From Candidatus Hydrogenedens sp. (GTDB taxonomy: Bacteria; Hydrogenedentota; Hydrogenedentia; Hydrogenedentales; JAEUWI01): 64,000 nt of DNA. A program made the position numbers and the translations under genes. Numbering within the stretch: the first letter of the stretch is position 1; every line of letters starts with the position of its first letter. Below are positions 8,638-18,300 of this stretch, one piece after another. Location of the stretch: assembly GCA_016125095.1 (NCBI GenBank), contig WGMK01000015.1, positions 361,001 through 425,000 of the forward strand, in the 5' to 3' direction. The notes under the pieces are model-generated. The model saw nothing but the letters and a program-made list of their open reading frames with translations. It did not search any database and was not told the origin of the DNA.

Positions 8638-11600
8638 CTACTTCTTGTTGCGCCGGCGGAGCGAAGCCGCGCCGCCCAAGGCCGTCGCCAGCGACAGGGC
8701 CGCCAGGCCCAGGGCGCCGCCGACCGGCACACCGGCCGATTCCGCGATCTCGATGGTGCGCGAGGTAAGCAGCGCACCGGAGAACGGATCCAGCACGGTC
8801 ACGTAGTAGAGACCCGCGTCCTCGCTCACGAAGGGCGTGAAGTCGAGCGTGTTGGTGGTGGCACCAGAGATGACCCCGAAGGCCTTGGTGCCCGCCGCCT
8901 GCTCGAAGTACCACGTGTACACCGGCACGCCGACATTGCCTGCCACCTCGACGCTGAGCTGGTTCGGTTCATCGACATCCCACAAGGCGCGCGAACCGAG
9001 GTCCTTCACGAAGCGGAACGGCGTGATGGTGTATACATCCGCGCTGCTCGCACCGGTCGTCAGCTTGCGGTCGATGATGTCGCTCATGGTCTTGTTCGGC
9101 AGCACGTCGAGACCGATGGTGCCTTCCGAACTGCCCGTCGAGATGACGACTTCGTAGATCGAGGCCGTTACCTGGTTGACCGCCGACACGAAGGCGTCCG
9201 GAATGTCCGTATCGAGCGCGAAGTCGGTCACGGTGACATCCTTCATCGAGAGATTGAAGGTGACTTCGAACGATACGAACGGCGCGTTCGTCGTCAGCGG
9301 GAAGGTGAGCGGCGTAATGCCGGTCACTTCCGGATCCGCGTCGATACGAATCAGCTCGTTCGTGGTGTTATCGGTGCCCACGTTGCCGGCCGCGTCGGTC
9401 GCCACAACGGTGATGTTGTAGATGCCCTGCGGCAGCAGGCCCGCCGGAAGCGTCTGATTAATCAGCTGCGACCAGTTGGAGCCAAGCGGCGTCTGGACAT
9501 AGACCGGACCGGCGCCCGCGCCATTGAGCGTGATCGACAGCGTCACGTTGTTCGCGTCCACCACCGTACCGCCGATGAACGGCTGCGGCGAGGGCGTGAT
9601 CAGCGGATTCGGGATGATCGTCACCACCGGCGGCGTCGCGTCGATATTCGCCGCACTCGACTGCGTCTGAATCGTCACGTTGTTCGCCGCGTCGGCAGCA
9701 ATCACACGGATGCTGTAGAGTCCGTCCGCCAGGTTGGTCAGGATCGGGATGCTCCACGGACCCACGGTGAACGGATTGCCACCGAAGGCCGTAGCCACGA
9801 CCGTATTGCTCGCATTGAGCACCTCGAGCGTCAGGGCCGCCGGATCCGCCGGACCAGGCTCGGACACCGTGCCGCTGAACGTGGGGTTACGGTTGTTGAT
9901 CAGGCCCAGCGCGCCGTTGAAGGTAATCAGCGGCGGCGAGATATCGACAATCAGCGCGCCCACGAAGGTCTCGACCGTCGTGTTGCCCGCGCCGTCCGTC
10001 GCCGTGACGATCACGTTGTAGGTGCCTTCCGAGAGCTGCGGGGTCGGACCGGCCGAGGCCGTGTTCCAGGTACCCGTGGTCACCGGCACCGAGCCGAAGG
10101 CGGCTGGCGACGACACAACCACAACGCTGACACTCGTCGGCGCGTTGTTCGGGTCGGTCACCGTGCCGTTCAGGGCCGGCTGACGGTTGTTGGTCTGGAT
10201 AAAGGTCATGCCCACGACCGGGAACGTCAGGTCGATTTCCAGTTCGTTCGACGTGGAATCGGCACCGATGTTGCCGGCCTGGTCGACCGCCACAGCACTG
10301 ACGTTGTAGATGCCTTCGGGGATTTCATTGCCCGACGGAATCTGCAGCGCCCAGGTATCCGGACCGCCGATGACCTCGGTCACCGTCAGTTCGGGGTCGT
10401 TGAAGTCGTACACCACGCTGTTCACGGTAACCGTGAAGGACGAAAGCACGAGGTCGTCGTTCACCGTACCGGTAATCAGCGGCAGGTCGGTGTTGGTCAG
10501 CAGGTTATCGACGGTAAGCACGGGGCTCGTCGTGTCGATGAAGAGTTGCACCGTGTCCGAGGGCAGCACGGTGGTAGTCCAAACTTCGCCCACCGCCAGC
10601 GTACCGGCAACGTTGGTGCCGGACTTGCCCTGAATCAGCTCGCCCGCGCCGCCATTCAACTTGATGGCCAACTTGGTCACCGAAGCCAGACCGGCGTTCT
10701 TCACGACGATCTGGTCGAAGCCGTTGAACGCGCTGCGGAACGTACCGATGCTGGTCAGACGGAAGAGCTCCACGCTCTGCGGATTCAGAATCTGCAGCGG
10801 CGTCGAAGCGTCGATGACCGACTTATTCCAGTAATCCGGCAAGCTCCAGCCATAGGGGTGCGGCCCGCCAAGCAGGGTCGGGATGAAGGGCGGATCGTCC
10901 ACCGAGTTCAGCGGCGTGTTGTCCGTGAAGTAAGGCGTATTGCCGTCCGGGGCGAACAGGTTGCCGTTACCCTTCAGGGTGGCCAGGTTGTTGAACGAAC
11001 CGAATCGCGGCGCGGCGGCCGAACCGTCCGCAGCCGGGGTGTTGTTGATCACCTCGGTCGCGGTCATGTTCGACACAAGCGTCAGGCCGCCCTGCTGGAA
11101 GAAGTTGTTCGGCTGCGCGCCATTGAAGGTCGCATCGGCCTTGAACGTCACGCCGGAGCTGATATCGACGATAGAGCCGACGAGCTTCACGGAGCCCGGC
11201 AGACCCTTGCCGCCGATACCGCCGTCGCCGCCCTTACCGCCGGTCTTACCGCCGGTGCCGTTACCGCCGTTGCCGCCATTATTGCCGCCGCGGCCGCCGT
11301 CACCGCCGCCGGTGCCGCCAATGCCGAGCAAGTCGGAACCGTCGCCGCCGTTGCCGCCGCGCGGATTGTTGGCCACGCCGCCGCTGCTGCCGCTCGCGCC
11401 GCCCGAACCGTTCTTGCCGGTGCGGTTGGTGCCGGAGGTGCCGAAGGGGTTGTGCGCCGATACGTCGAGGCGCAGGTTGGCGTTGATGCCGCGATCCAGG
11501 TCAAGCAGACCCAGCGCGCCGAGTACGAATGCGCCGCCGCCGGAAGCGCCGATGGTGCCCGTGCCGCCGGTGCCGCCCGCGCCGCCGCCGCCGCCGCTAC

Positions 11601-12993
11601 CACCGGAAACACCTGCGGCAGGACCGCCGCCGCTGCCGCCGCCCGGATTGCCGCAGAAGGCGCAGCCTGAGCCACCGTTGCCGTTACCGCCGAAATTGTC
11701 GTTTGTGGCGCCGTTCGATCCGGCGGCCGTCCCCGCCGTACCAGACGTGCCAGCGGTCGTACCGGAGACATTGCCACTGTCGCCCGAGCCGGCGCCGCCG
11801 CCGCCGCCACCGCCGCCGCCAGCACCGCCGCCTGCGCCGCCCGCACCGCCGCCGCCGCCGCCGCCGGTCGTATAACCGGAGCACCCACCGAAGGCGCAGG
11901 GACCTACTTCGAAGCCGCCGCCGCCGCCGCCGCCCGAACCGCCCGAGCCACCGCCGCCGCCTGCGCCGCCGCCGCCGCCACCGCCGCCGCGACCACCAGC
12001 ACCACCACCGCCGCCGCTACCAGAGACGATAGCGAGCGAATCTACCCAAGTATAGGTACCATGCAGGGCGTCAAGACCGGCATTACCATTGTTACCGATG
12101 CCGCCAGTTCCCGCGTTGTCGAGAGCGTCACCGCCAGGATTGCCGGTACTGCCGCCGCTGCCATTTTTCTGGTTGATAATCGAACCCGAGCCGCCGCCGA
12201 TACCGACGTTCGTCTGCGCCAGACCCTTCGTACCCTTATCTGCACCGCGGCCGCCGGCACCGCTGGTGTCGGAGGTCAATTGTCCAGGTGCCGCAGCGCC
12301 CGCGCCGGGGGTTGAAATACCGCTGGACTGGAAACCCGCGATGCCCGTGCCGCCCGCTTCCGGACCGCCCGAGGCACCGTAGGCTGTACCATTGCCGCCC
12401 GCTGTACCGTTCCCACCGTCAACGCCTTGTGAGCTGGGGTTACCATTTGCGCCCGTACCGGAGCCGCCACCGCCGCCGCCCGAGCCACCGGCGCCACCGG
12501 CGCCGCCGCTACCGCCGCCGCCGCCGGCACCGCCATTGCCGCCTCGACCGCCCGAGCCGCCTGCACCGCCGCCCCAGCGGCCGGTGTTGCTGTTCGTCGC
12601 GCTCGCGTCGATGCTGGGCCCCCAGTACATGTCGGTCTGGGAAATGATGACGCAGGGCCGGCTACCAGTCGTATGGACCGTCACCGTTTCCGGCACATTC
12701 ACATAGGAAGGCTGGAAGTGCGCCACATCGTTGGGGGACGAACCAGAGACCGAACCGCTCAGCAGCACCGCCACGGAGGGCGAGTTCTGAATGATGGTCG
12801 GCGTGGCGCCCGACGTGTCAATGGTGATGTCGGCGTTGGGCGTTCCGCTCAGGTCGAGCGAGCCCCCGGAGCCATTGCTCCCGAAATAGGTCTGTGCGCC
12901 CGCCGTCCAGGCGCTGAGTACGAGCATGAGCGCGCCCAAAGCGGCCCCCCTCGAACTGAGCCCGCTCCGGGCAATGCAATGCTGCCAGCTCAT
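8638..12993 (-). CDS. Giant secreted glycine-rich protein with bacterial Ig-like repeats and C-terminal sorting tail
   Basis: A 1451-residue exported protein. A signal peptide (about residues 1-33, hydrophobic core ALGALMLVLSAWTAGA) leads into a 100-residue beta-rich segment. A low-complexity region of some 460 residues follows (12580-11200), dominated by Gly-Gly-X with Ala, Ser, Asn and Thr, resembling PGRS-type sequence. The second half carries at least four Ig-like repeats with the D-x2-P-x-V opening and AVDQAGN/ATDAAGN closing motifs, plus one Ig-like domain with SEDAGLYYV. The C terminus has a short VPVGG motif, a hydrophobic helix and RRRNKK, like PEP-CTERM-type sorting signals. The ATG at 12993 is preferred to 13104 because of the signal peptide and an upstream GGAGGGAG. 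No exosortase is in the window. Function is unknown; surface or matrix structure is likely. Confidence 0.85.
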   Translation of the reverse strand: MSWQHCIARSGLSSRGAALGALMLVLSAWTAGAQTYFGSNGSGGSLDLSGTPNADITIDTSGATPTIIQNSPSVAVLLSGSVSGSSPNDVAHFQPSYVNVPETVTVHTTGSRPCVIISQTDMYWGPSIDASATNSNTGRWGGGAGGSGGRGGNGGAGGGGGSGGAGGAGGSGGGGGGSGTGANGNPSSQGVDGGNGTAGGNGTAYGASGGPEAGGTGIAGFQSSGISTPGAGAAAPGQLTSDTSGAGGRGADKGTKGLAQTNVGIGGGSGSIINQKNGSGGSTGNPGGDALDNAGTGGIGNNGNAGLDALHGTYTWVDSLAIVSGSGGGGGAGGRGGGGGGGGAGGGGGSGGSGGGGGGGFEVGPCAFGGCSGYTTGGGGGGGAGGAGGGAGGGGGGGGGAGSGDSGNVSGTTAGTSGTAGTAAGSNGATNDNFGGNGNGGSGCAFCGNPGGGSGGGPAAGVSGGSGGGGGAGGTGGTGTIGASGGGAFVLGALGLLDLDRGINANLRLDVSAHNPFGTSGTNRTGKNGSGGASGSSGGVANNPRGGNGGDGSDLLGIGGTGGGDGGRGGNNGGNGGNGTGGKTGGKGGDGGIGGKGLPGSVKLVGSIVDISSGVTFKADATFNGAQPNNFFQQGGLTLVSNMTATEVINNTPAADGSAAAPRFGSFNNLATLKGNGNLFAPDGNTPYFTDNTPLNSVDDPPFIPTLLGGPHPYGWSLPDYWNKSVIDASTPLQILNPQSVELFRLTSIGTFRSAFNGFDQIVVKNAGLASVTKLAIKLNGGAGELIQGKSGTNVAGTLAVGEVWTTTVLPSDTVQLFIDTTSPVLTVDNLLTNTDLPLITGTVNDDLVLSSFTVTVNSVVYDFNDPELTVTEVIGGPDTWALQIPSGNEIPEGIYNVSAVAVDQAGNIGADSTSNELEIDLTFPVVGMTFIQTNNRQPALNGTVTDPNNAPTSVSVVVVSSPAAFGSVPVTTGTWNTASAGPTPQLSEGTYNVIVTATDGAGNTTVETFVGALIVDISPPLITFNGALGLINNRNPTFSGTVSEPGPADPAALTLEVLNASNTVVATAFGGNPFTVGPWSIPILTNLADGLYSIRVIAADAANNVTIQTQSSAANIDATPPVVTIIPNPLITPSPQPFIGGTVVDANNVTLSITLNGAGAGPVYVQTPLGSNWSQLINQTLPAGLLPQGIYNITVVATDAAGNVGTDNTTNELIRIDADPEVTGITPLTFPLTTNAPFVSFEVTFNLSMKDVTVTDFALDTDIPDAFVSAVNQVTASIYEVVISTGSSEGTIGLDVLPNKTMSDIIDRKLTTGASSADVYTITPFRFVKDLGSRALWDVDEPNQLSVEVAGNVGVPVYTWYFEQAAGTKAFGVISGATTNTLDFTPFVSEDAGLYYVTVLDPFSGALLTSRTIEIAESAGVPVGGALGLAALSLATALGGAASLRRRNKK

Positions 12994-13204
12994 AAGATTT
13001 CCATCTCCCTCCGAGGCGAGTTGCTGAATCCGATCATGGGCTCCCGGATTCCCGCCCCAGTGTTGCCGCGTCGTACGTTTTCCCCAAGAACTGAAAATGA
13101 CCAACGAATAAGTGCTATCTTACACCACCCGGCAAACGCAGCCGCCCACAGCTGCCGCGCAATTAGCGGGTGGAACAGATACAATTTTCCTCTTTTACAC
13201 TCTG

Positions 13205-13233
13205 ATATTACCGCAGCCCCGTTCGTAAGTCAA
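13205..13233 (-). promoter_or_regulatory. Sigma-70-type promoter for the glycine-rich protein gene
   Basis: On the minus strand TTGACT (13233-13228) and TAATAT (13210-13205) are separated by exactly 17 bases, close to the sigma-70 consensus. Transcription would start near 13198, giving a leader of about 205 bases before the ATG at 12993, long enough for post-transcriptional control. Confidence 0.7.
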
Positions 13234-13280
13234 GCGAAGCGACAAAAGTGGGTAAACACGGACAACCAACGCACCATATT

Positions 13281-15320
13281 TTAATTGCAGGCGGGATTCC
13301 GGCAGCCATACGTTGAAAATCGCCGATCCGATGTGTCGAAAATTGGCAGGAATCCGTCAGGCTGCGTGGCGTCACGCAGATATCCGTCCGCGTTGAAGAA
13401 TTGTATCACACGCAGCAGCTCGTTGAGTTCCAGCTGCCAATCCTCCGGGTCGTAGTCGGCGTCGTGGGGCACTCCCTCCGGTTCTGCTTCGGTGCCGCCC
13501 GTCAGATATCCATCCTCGGTGCCGACCTCCGCAGCGGCATACGAACCAAAATGGAACAGCTGCACGAGGCGGAGCACTTCGGACAGGGTGATGACGTTGC
13601 GGGGTTCGCGGTAATCGGCGCTGTGGTAATCGGGGTCGGAAGGTGTCGGAAATTCCTCTTCGGGCACCTCGATGTCGAAGGTGGTATCTGGCTGAGCGGT
13701 GTCGGCAAAGACGTCGGTCTCGCCACTCCGCGGCCAGGTGACTGCAACGGCATGGATGGTATCGCCCTCGAATGCGCCGAGTCCGAAGTGCAGGGTGCGT
13801 TCGCTTTGACCCAGAAAATGCGTGGAAGCCCCCTCTTCTCGGTATTGCTCCACACCGTTTGCAGCGGCGGTCACCCGCACCTTTGCATGCAGGTTTTCTA
13901 CCGGCACGCCATGCTGAACAAAACGGACCCGAAGGAACCGCCCGGTCGCCGCGTCGTTGCGATACAACACCGGATGGCCGGCGTTGTTGACGACGAAGAT
14001 ATCCAGGTCGCCATCGTGGTCGTAGTCGAAGGTGACCAGGCCCTTGCCGGAGCGGTCGTCGGTGATGCCTGCAGCGGCGGCGCGCTCGGTCATGATGCCC
14101 GCCCCGTCGTTTTCCCAGAACCGCATGGTGTCGTGCAAAAACTCGCCGAGTTGTGCTTGGTTCGCGGGGAAGTCCGCGCCGTTGGTCATCACGAGATCGA
14201 GATCGGCATCGTTGTCGTAGTCGAAGAAACTGGTACCCCAGCCCCACGCCCCATTGCGCACGCCCGCCTCGTCGGTTACGTCGGTGAACGTGCGGTTGCC
14301 ATCGTATCGGTAGAGCCGGTTGCCGGTGGTGCCCCAGTTGCACGGACGATTGCCGCAGGTCTGCGCGGCGCCGTAGATACTGGTGATAAACCAATCGAGA
14401 TCGCCATCACCGTCGTAATCGCCGAAGGTGCTGCCCATGCCATTTTCGGTCGTGAACACCGGCGGGTCGTTGAAGTAACTGAAGGTGCCGTCGCCGTTGT
14501 TCCAATAGAGGTGGTCCTCCCCGAAGTCGCTCGAGACCGCGAGGTCGAGCCAGCCGTCTTGATCGAGATCGACGAAGGCCGGACCGAAGGCGTTGAAGAA
14601 TCCCGCCGGAGCAACGTCTCTCAGGTTGACGCCCGCAGGATCCGTCACGTCCTCGAAGAAGCCGGGGGCTTCCGCGCCGCGATTCCGGAAGAGGCGCGAA
14701 TGGTGCGGCGGGCGCGGATTGGTAACTCCGAGCAAATACGAGCCCCACTCGCAGGTGAAGAAATCCAGCCAGCCGTCGCGGTCGTAGTCTCCCACGGCGA
14801 TGCCGAACGTGATGTGAATCTGACCGTCGTAGGCACCGACGCCGCGAAAGCCCGCCTCCTCCGTGAAATGGCCCGCGCCGTCGTTGATGAGCAGCCGATT
14901 CTGGAGTCCGGTGGTGACGCCGACAATGAGGTCGAGATCCTGATCGTTGTCGATGTCGGCCCAGGCGGCGCAGTTGCTGCGGTAGAACTCGGGAATGCCG
15001 GCGGCCGCCGTGGCATCGGAGAAGGTGCCGCCGCCGTTGTTGTGGAACAGGATGGGCGGCAGGTGGAACCGCGTGACGAAGAGATCGTCCCAGCCATCGC
15101 CATCGAAATCCCCTACGGCGGCTCCGCCGGTCATGCGTTCGGGTTCGCAGAGGATGCTGCCGCCGAGCTCGGTCTGGCAGAAACCGAACCCGAAAGGCAC
15201 ATGCTGGACGTAATCCACGCCCGCCTGCGCGGTGACATCCGTAAAGTCGGACGCAGCGGCAAAGTCCGCGACCAAAACGAACGACACGATCCAAGAAGCA
15301 CGAGCCCGAAGAGAGTTCAT
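13281..15320 (-). CDS. Secreted FG-GAP/VCBS-repeat protein with ASPIC/UnbV domain and duplicated dockerin-like tail
   Basis: This 679-residue protein starts with a signal peptide (about residues 1-23, ending FAAA). About seven FG-GAP/VCBS-type repeats follow, recognisable by calcium-loop motifs such as DFDGDGWDDLF, DIDNDQDLDL, DYDRDGWLDF and DYDHDGDLDIF, which should form a beta-propeller. Near residues 460-550 an ASPIC/UnbV (CRTAC1) domain is seen (LHFGLGAFEGDTIHAVAVTWP). The last 110 residues hold two copies of an acidic module ending in LSEVLRLVQLF and LNELLRVIQFFN, the same module as at the end of the Ig-repeat protein at 24541-29292. The protein is probably surface-bound or secreted and calcium-stabilised. 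An extended -10 (TGGTATACT) lies 26-34 bases upstream of the ATG; the Shine-Dalgarno is weak. Confidence 0.88.
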   Translation of the reverse strand: MNSLRARASWIVSFVLVADFAAASDFTDVTAQAGVDYVQHVPFGFGFCQTELGGSILCEPERMTGGAAVGDFDGDGWDDLFVTRFHLPPILFHNNGGGTFSDATAAAGIPEFYRSNCAAWADIDNDQDLDLIVGVTTGLQNRLLINDGAGHFTEEAGFRGVGAYDGQIHITFGIAVGDYDRDGWLDFFTCEWGSYLLGVTNPRPPHHSRLFRNRGAEAPGFFEDVTDPAGVNLRDVAPAGFFNAFGPAFVDLDQDGWLDLAVSSDFGEDHLYWNNGDGTFSYFNDPPVFTTENGMGSTFGDYDGDGDLDWFITSIYGAAQTCGNRPCNWGTTGNRLYRYDGNRTFTDVTDEAGVRNGAWGWGTSFFDYDNDADLDLVMTNGADFPANQAQLGEFLHDTMRFWENDGAGIMTERAAAAGITDDRSGKGLVTFDYDHDGDLDIFVVNNAGHPVLYRNDAATGRFLRVRFVQHGVPVENLHAKVRVTAAANGVEQYREEGASTHFLGQSERTLHFGLGAFEGDTIHAVAVTWPRSGETDVFADTAQPDTTFDIEVPEEEFPTPSDPDYHSADYREPRNVITLSEVLRLVQLFHFGSYAAAEVGTEDGYLTGGTEAEPEGVPHDADYDPEDWQLELNELLRVIQFFNADGYLRDATQPDGFLPIFDTSDRRFSTYGCRNPACN

Positions 15321-15388
15321 GGCACAATTCCCAGATTACGGAGAAAGTATACCATGAGATCGTGAAAATGTTACGGATAGTGCGAGAA

Positions 15389-18300
15389 CTATTCCTTGAG
15401 CGTCATGCGGCTTTCCTGATAGCGGCAGGCGCGGGTGTGGCCGCAGCCGTGGCATTTGTCGGTGGCGCGCAGTGGCGGAAAGCGTCCTTCGCGCATGCCG
15501 GTGACGGCAGCGGCGGCGGCGTGACGGGCAGCCTCAAGACGCTCCGCGCGTTCTTCTTCCTTGCCAGGCTTGACGGCCTTGACCGGGTTGCCGCTGGCAA
15601 GGCCGAGGTAGACGGCTTCCTCGCAGGTGGTTCCCGGCATCAACACTTCCTCAAGCGCGGAGGCGTAGCAAATCAGCTGCATCTCGATGCCGCGGTCGAT
15701 GTTGCCGGCGGAAGGCAGGGTGCCGGACTTGTAGTCGACGATGCGGGCGGTGTTCGCGCCGGGATTCAGATCGATCCGGTCGATACGTCCCGACAACTTC
15801 AGCACGCCCACCTGCGTGCCTGTGTCGAAAGGATAGGGCGGCGTGGACTCATGGCCCTCGCGATCGCGGCCGAACTGCCACTCAAAGCGCGTGGGCTGCC
15901 ATGCACCCGATTCGCCGGCGCGTTCTTTTCGGACGTAGCGGCGCAACAGGGTGCCGAGGTGCATGCGCTCGGCGCGCAGGATGACCTCGGGCACACCGGC
16001 GTCTTTCCAGGCGTGCTGCTCGAACACGAGCGACAGGGCGTGGTCGGCGGCGGCGAGGGCTTCCGCTTCGCTCACCTCGCGGAGGGGCGTTTCAGGAAAG
16101 CCCCGGTGCAGCGCCTCAAGCGCGGCATGCAGGATATCGCCCCGAAGACGCGGCGTGAACTCCGGCTCGGAGGAATCCGATTCCTCGATATCGAGCAGCC
16201 GCTGCTGCATGAAGTGAAACGGGCACTTCAGGTAGGTCTCCAGCTGGCTGACGCTGAAAATGTGCGATTCATTGTAGCGCGCGGCGAGCAGGGCGTTGGC
16301 CTCGGGGTCTGCCAATACGCCGTCGTACGGACCGGGTGCCGACGCGGCCCAACGCGCGCTTTCGACGGCGGAACCGTGGACGATGTCCGGGAAATGCGCT
16401 TGCAGGAAAGGCGAACCCGCGCGGCTGGCGGCGGCAATCGAGAGCAATTCCGTATCGGTGGCGGCCAGGGCCGGAGCGGGCAGCAGGGACTGAGCGGTCG
16501 GCGCGGCTCCGCGGAGGACCGCCGGACGGAATAACTCTTCGGTCTCCACCACAAAGGGACTCGGCAGCGCCTCGCGGCCGTCTTCCTTACTCACGGTCCA
16601 GTGCAGCGCGAGCCGTTCGCGGGCGGTATCGACCGCCCCCAGAAACAGGGCGCGTTCGCGTGCGCCGAAGCGGTGGCGGCTGTCGAGCCCGATGCCAGCC
16701 TTGCCCAGCCGCTCGAGATCTTCGGCCCCGTAAATGGCGTTGAGCGGCGGGGCCTGCGGCACGGCACCCTCGATGAGCCCGGCGAGAAATACCGTATGGA
16801 ACCGGCGGTTGCGCAGCGAGGCGAAGTCGCCGCAGTGCACACCATGGCGTGGCTGGGCTCTTCCCCACCCGGTGTCGCCCAGGGCCGCGCGCAACTGCGA
16901 CGCGAAGGCGCGCAGCGAGACCTTCTCGTCCGCCTTCACGGGACATTCCGCCAGCCTGCGGGCAGCCAGCAGCACGGCCTCGAACCCCCGCACCTGATCG
17001 GCGCGTTCGGGGTCTGGCAGGGAATCGAACGCAGCGCGGAGCGGAAGCGCATCGAGCTGTTCGAGCACGGCGCGGGCATACCGGGCCACAGCGGCCTCGC
17101 GCGGAAAGACCGCGGCCCAGTGGGTCATGGATTCGAACCGCTGCTGCAACGCGGCTACCGCGCCCGCGGGATTGCTCAGCCGCGTTGCGAGTGCCTTGTC
17201 GCCAGCGGCGCGGCGCGTCAGGCCGCCGAGCGCCGCGCGCCACTCCTTGCGTCCGGCCACCACCTGCGACCGCCGCACGAGGTAGGGAAACGCGGCGACC
17301 AAATCGCTTGCGCCGTCGTTCCACATCCAAGGGGAACAGAGTATGTCGAGCACGGGGTCGCGTTCCCAGGCGGCGACGGCATCGAGCACGCCCAGCAGCG
17401 CGTGAGCCGTGGCGCATTCGGCCGCCGTGGGCTGGCTGGAGCAGGTTACGGGCACGCCGAACCGCCGCAGGGCCTCGGCCGCCATGCGGGGACCTTCGCC
17501 GCCGCGGTAGGCGACCGCCAAATCTTCCGGCGCGATGCCCTCGTCGAGAATTGCATGGCGGACGGCTCGCGCGATGGATTCCGCTTCGTGGCGCTCGTCG
17601 GCGCAAGACGTTAGCTTCAAGGAGTCCCCGAGCGCATCGAGGCCTTCCGGCTGATCACGCCAGAACAAATGCCGAGAGACGGCCTCGTGCCGCTGCCCCG
17701 AGGGCTCCTCCGTTGCGCGCTCCACTTCGAGGTGGAAGGTGTCGCGTAGGGCGTTGAGCGTTTCCGCCGAGGCTGCGTAGGCGTCGCTGCGCTCGGGCGC
17801 GTCGTCGTGTGTAAGACCGAATACCACGCCCTCGACCCGCTCCGACACGGCGCGGAGCAGCCGCAACTCGGAGGGCGTGAAATCGTCGAAGCCATCGAGC
17901 AGCACCCAATCAATACCGTGCAACACCTCGGGAGCGGACTCGCGGCAGGCGTCGGCCGCGGCCCAGTAAAGGCCGGGTACGTCGAAGGCCTGGGATTCTT
18001 TCAGCAGCCGCTGATAGGCCACATAGACCGCGGATACGAAGGTATCGAGGGGCGTGGCAGCGCTGCCCAGCCGCGCCGCGAAATGCTCCGGCTCAATGGC
18101 GCTCTGCTTCATCTGCGTGATAACCGCGAGCAAATGGTTGGCAAGTCCCGCCTGGCTCTCGAGACCGGCGGCGCCGGGCGGCTCTACCTCGCACTCCAGC
18201 AGCGCCTGCTCTACCAGCAGCTTCCGCTTGAGGGTTTCCAGCCGCCGCGGTCCGCCGAGGATTCTGCCCGCGAAGTCCGCAATGTCGAGCACGGGCTCGC

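Noticed and set aside
10940..11875. Long plus-strand frame coding for a proline-rich protein, with further arginine-rich frames nearby
   Set aside because: It is the antisense shadow of the Gly-Gly-X region on the minus strand; GGC/GCC codons give Pro, Ala or Arg in the other frames.
13401..15365. 654-residue plus-strand open frame
   Set aside because: Antisense of the FG-GAP protein gene; its translation is low-complexity Val/Ala/Gly/Arg/Glu and lacks any recognisable domain or start signal.
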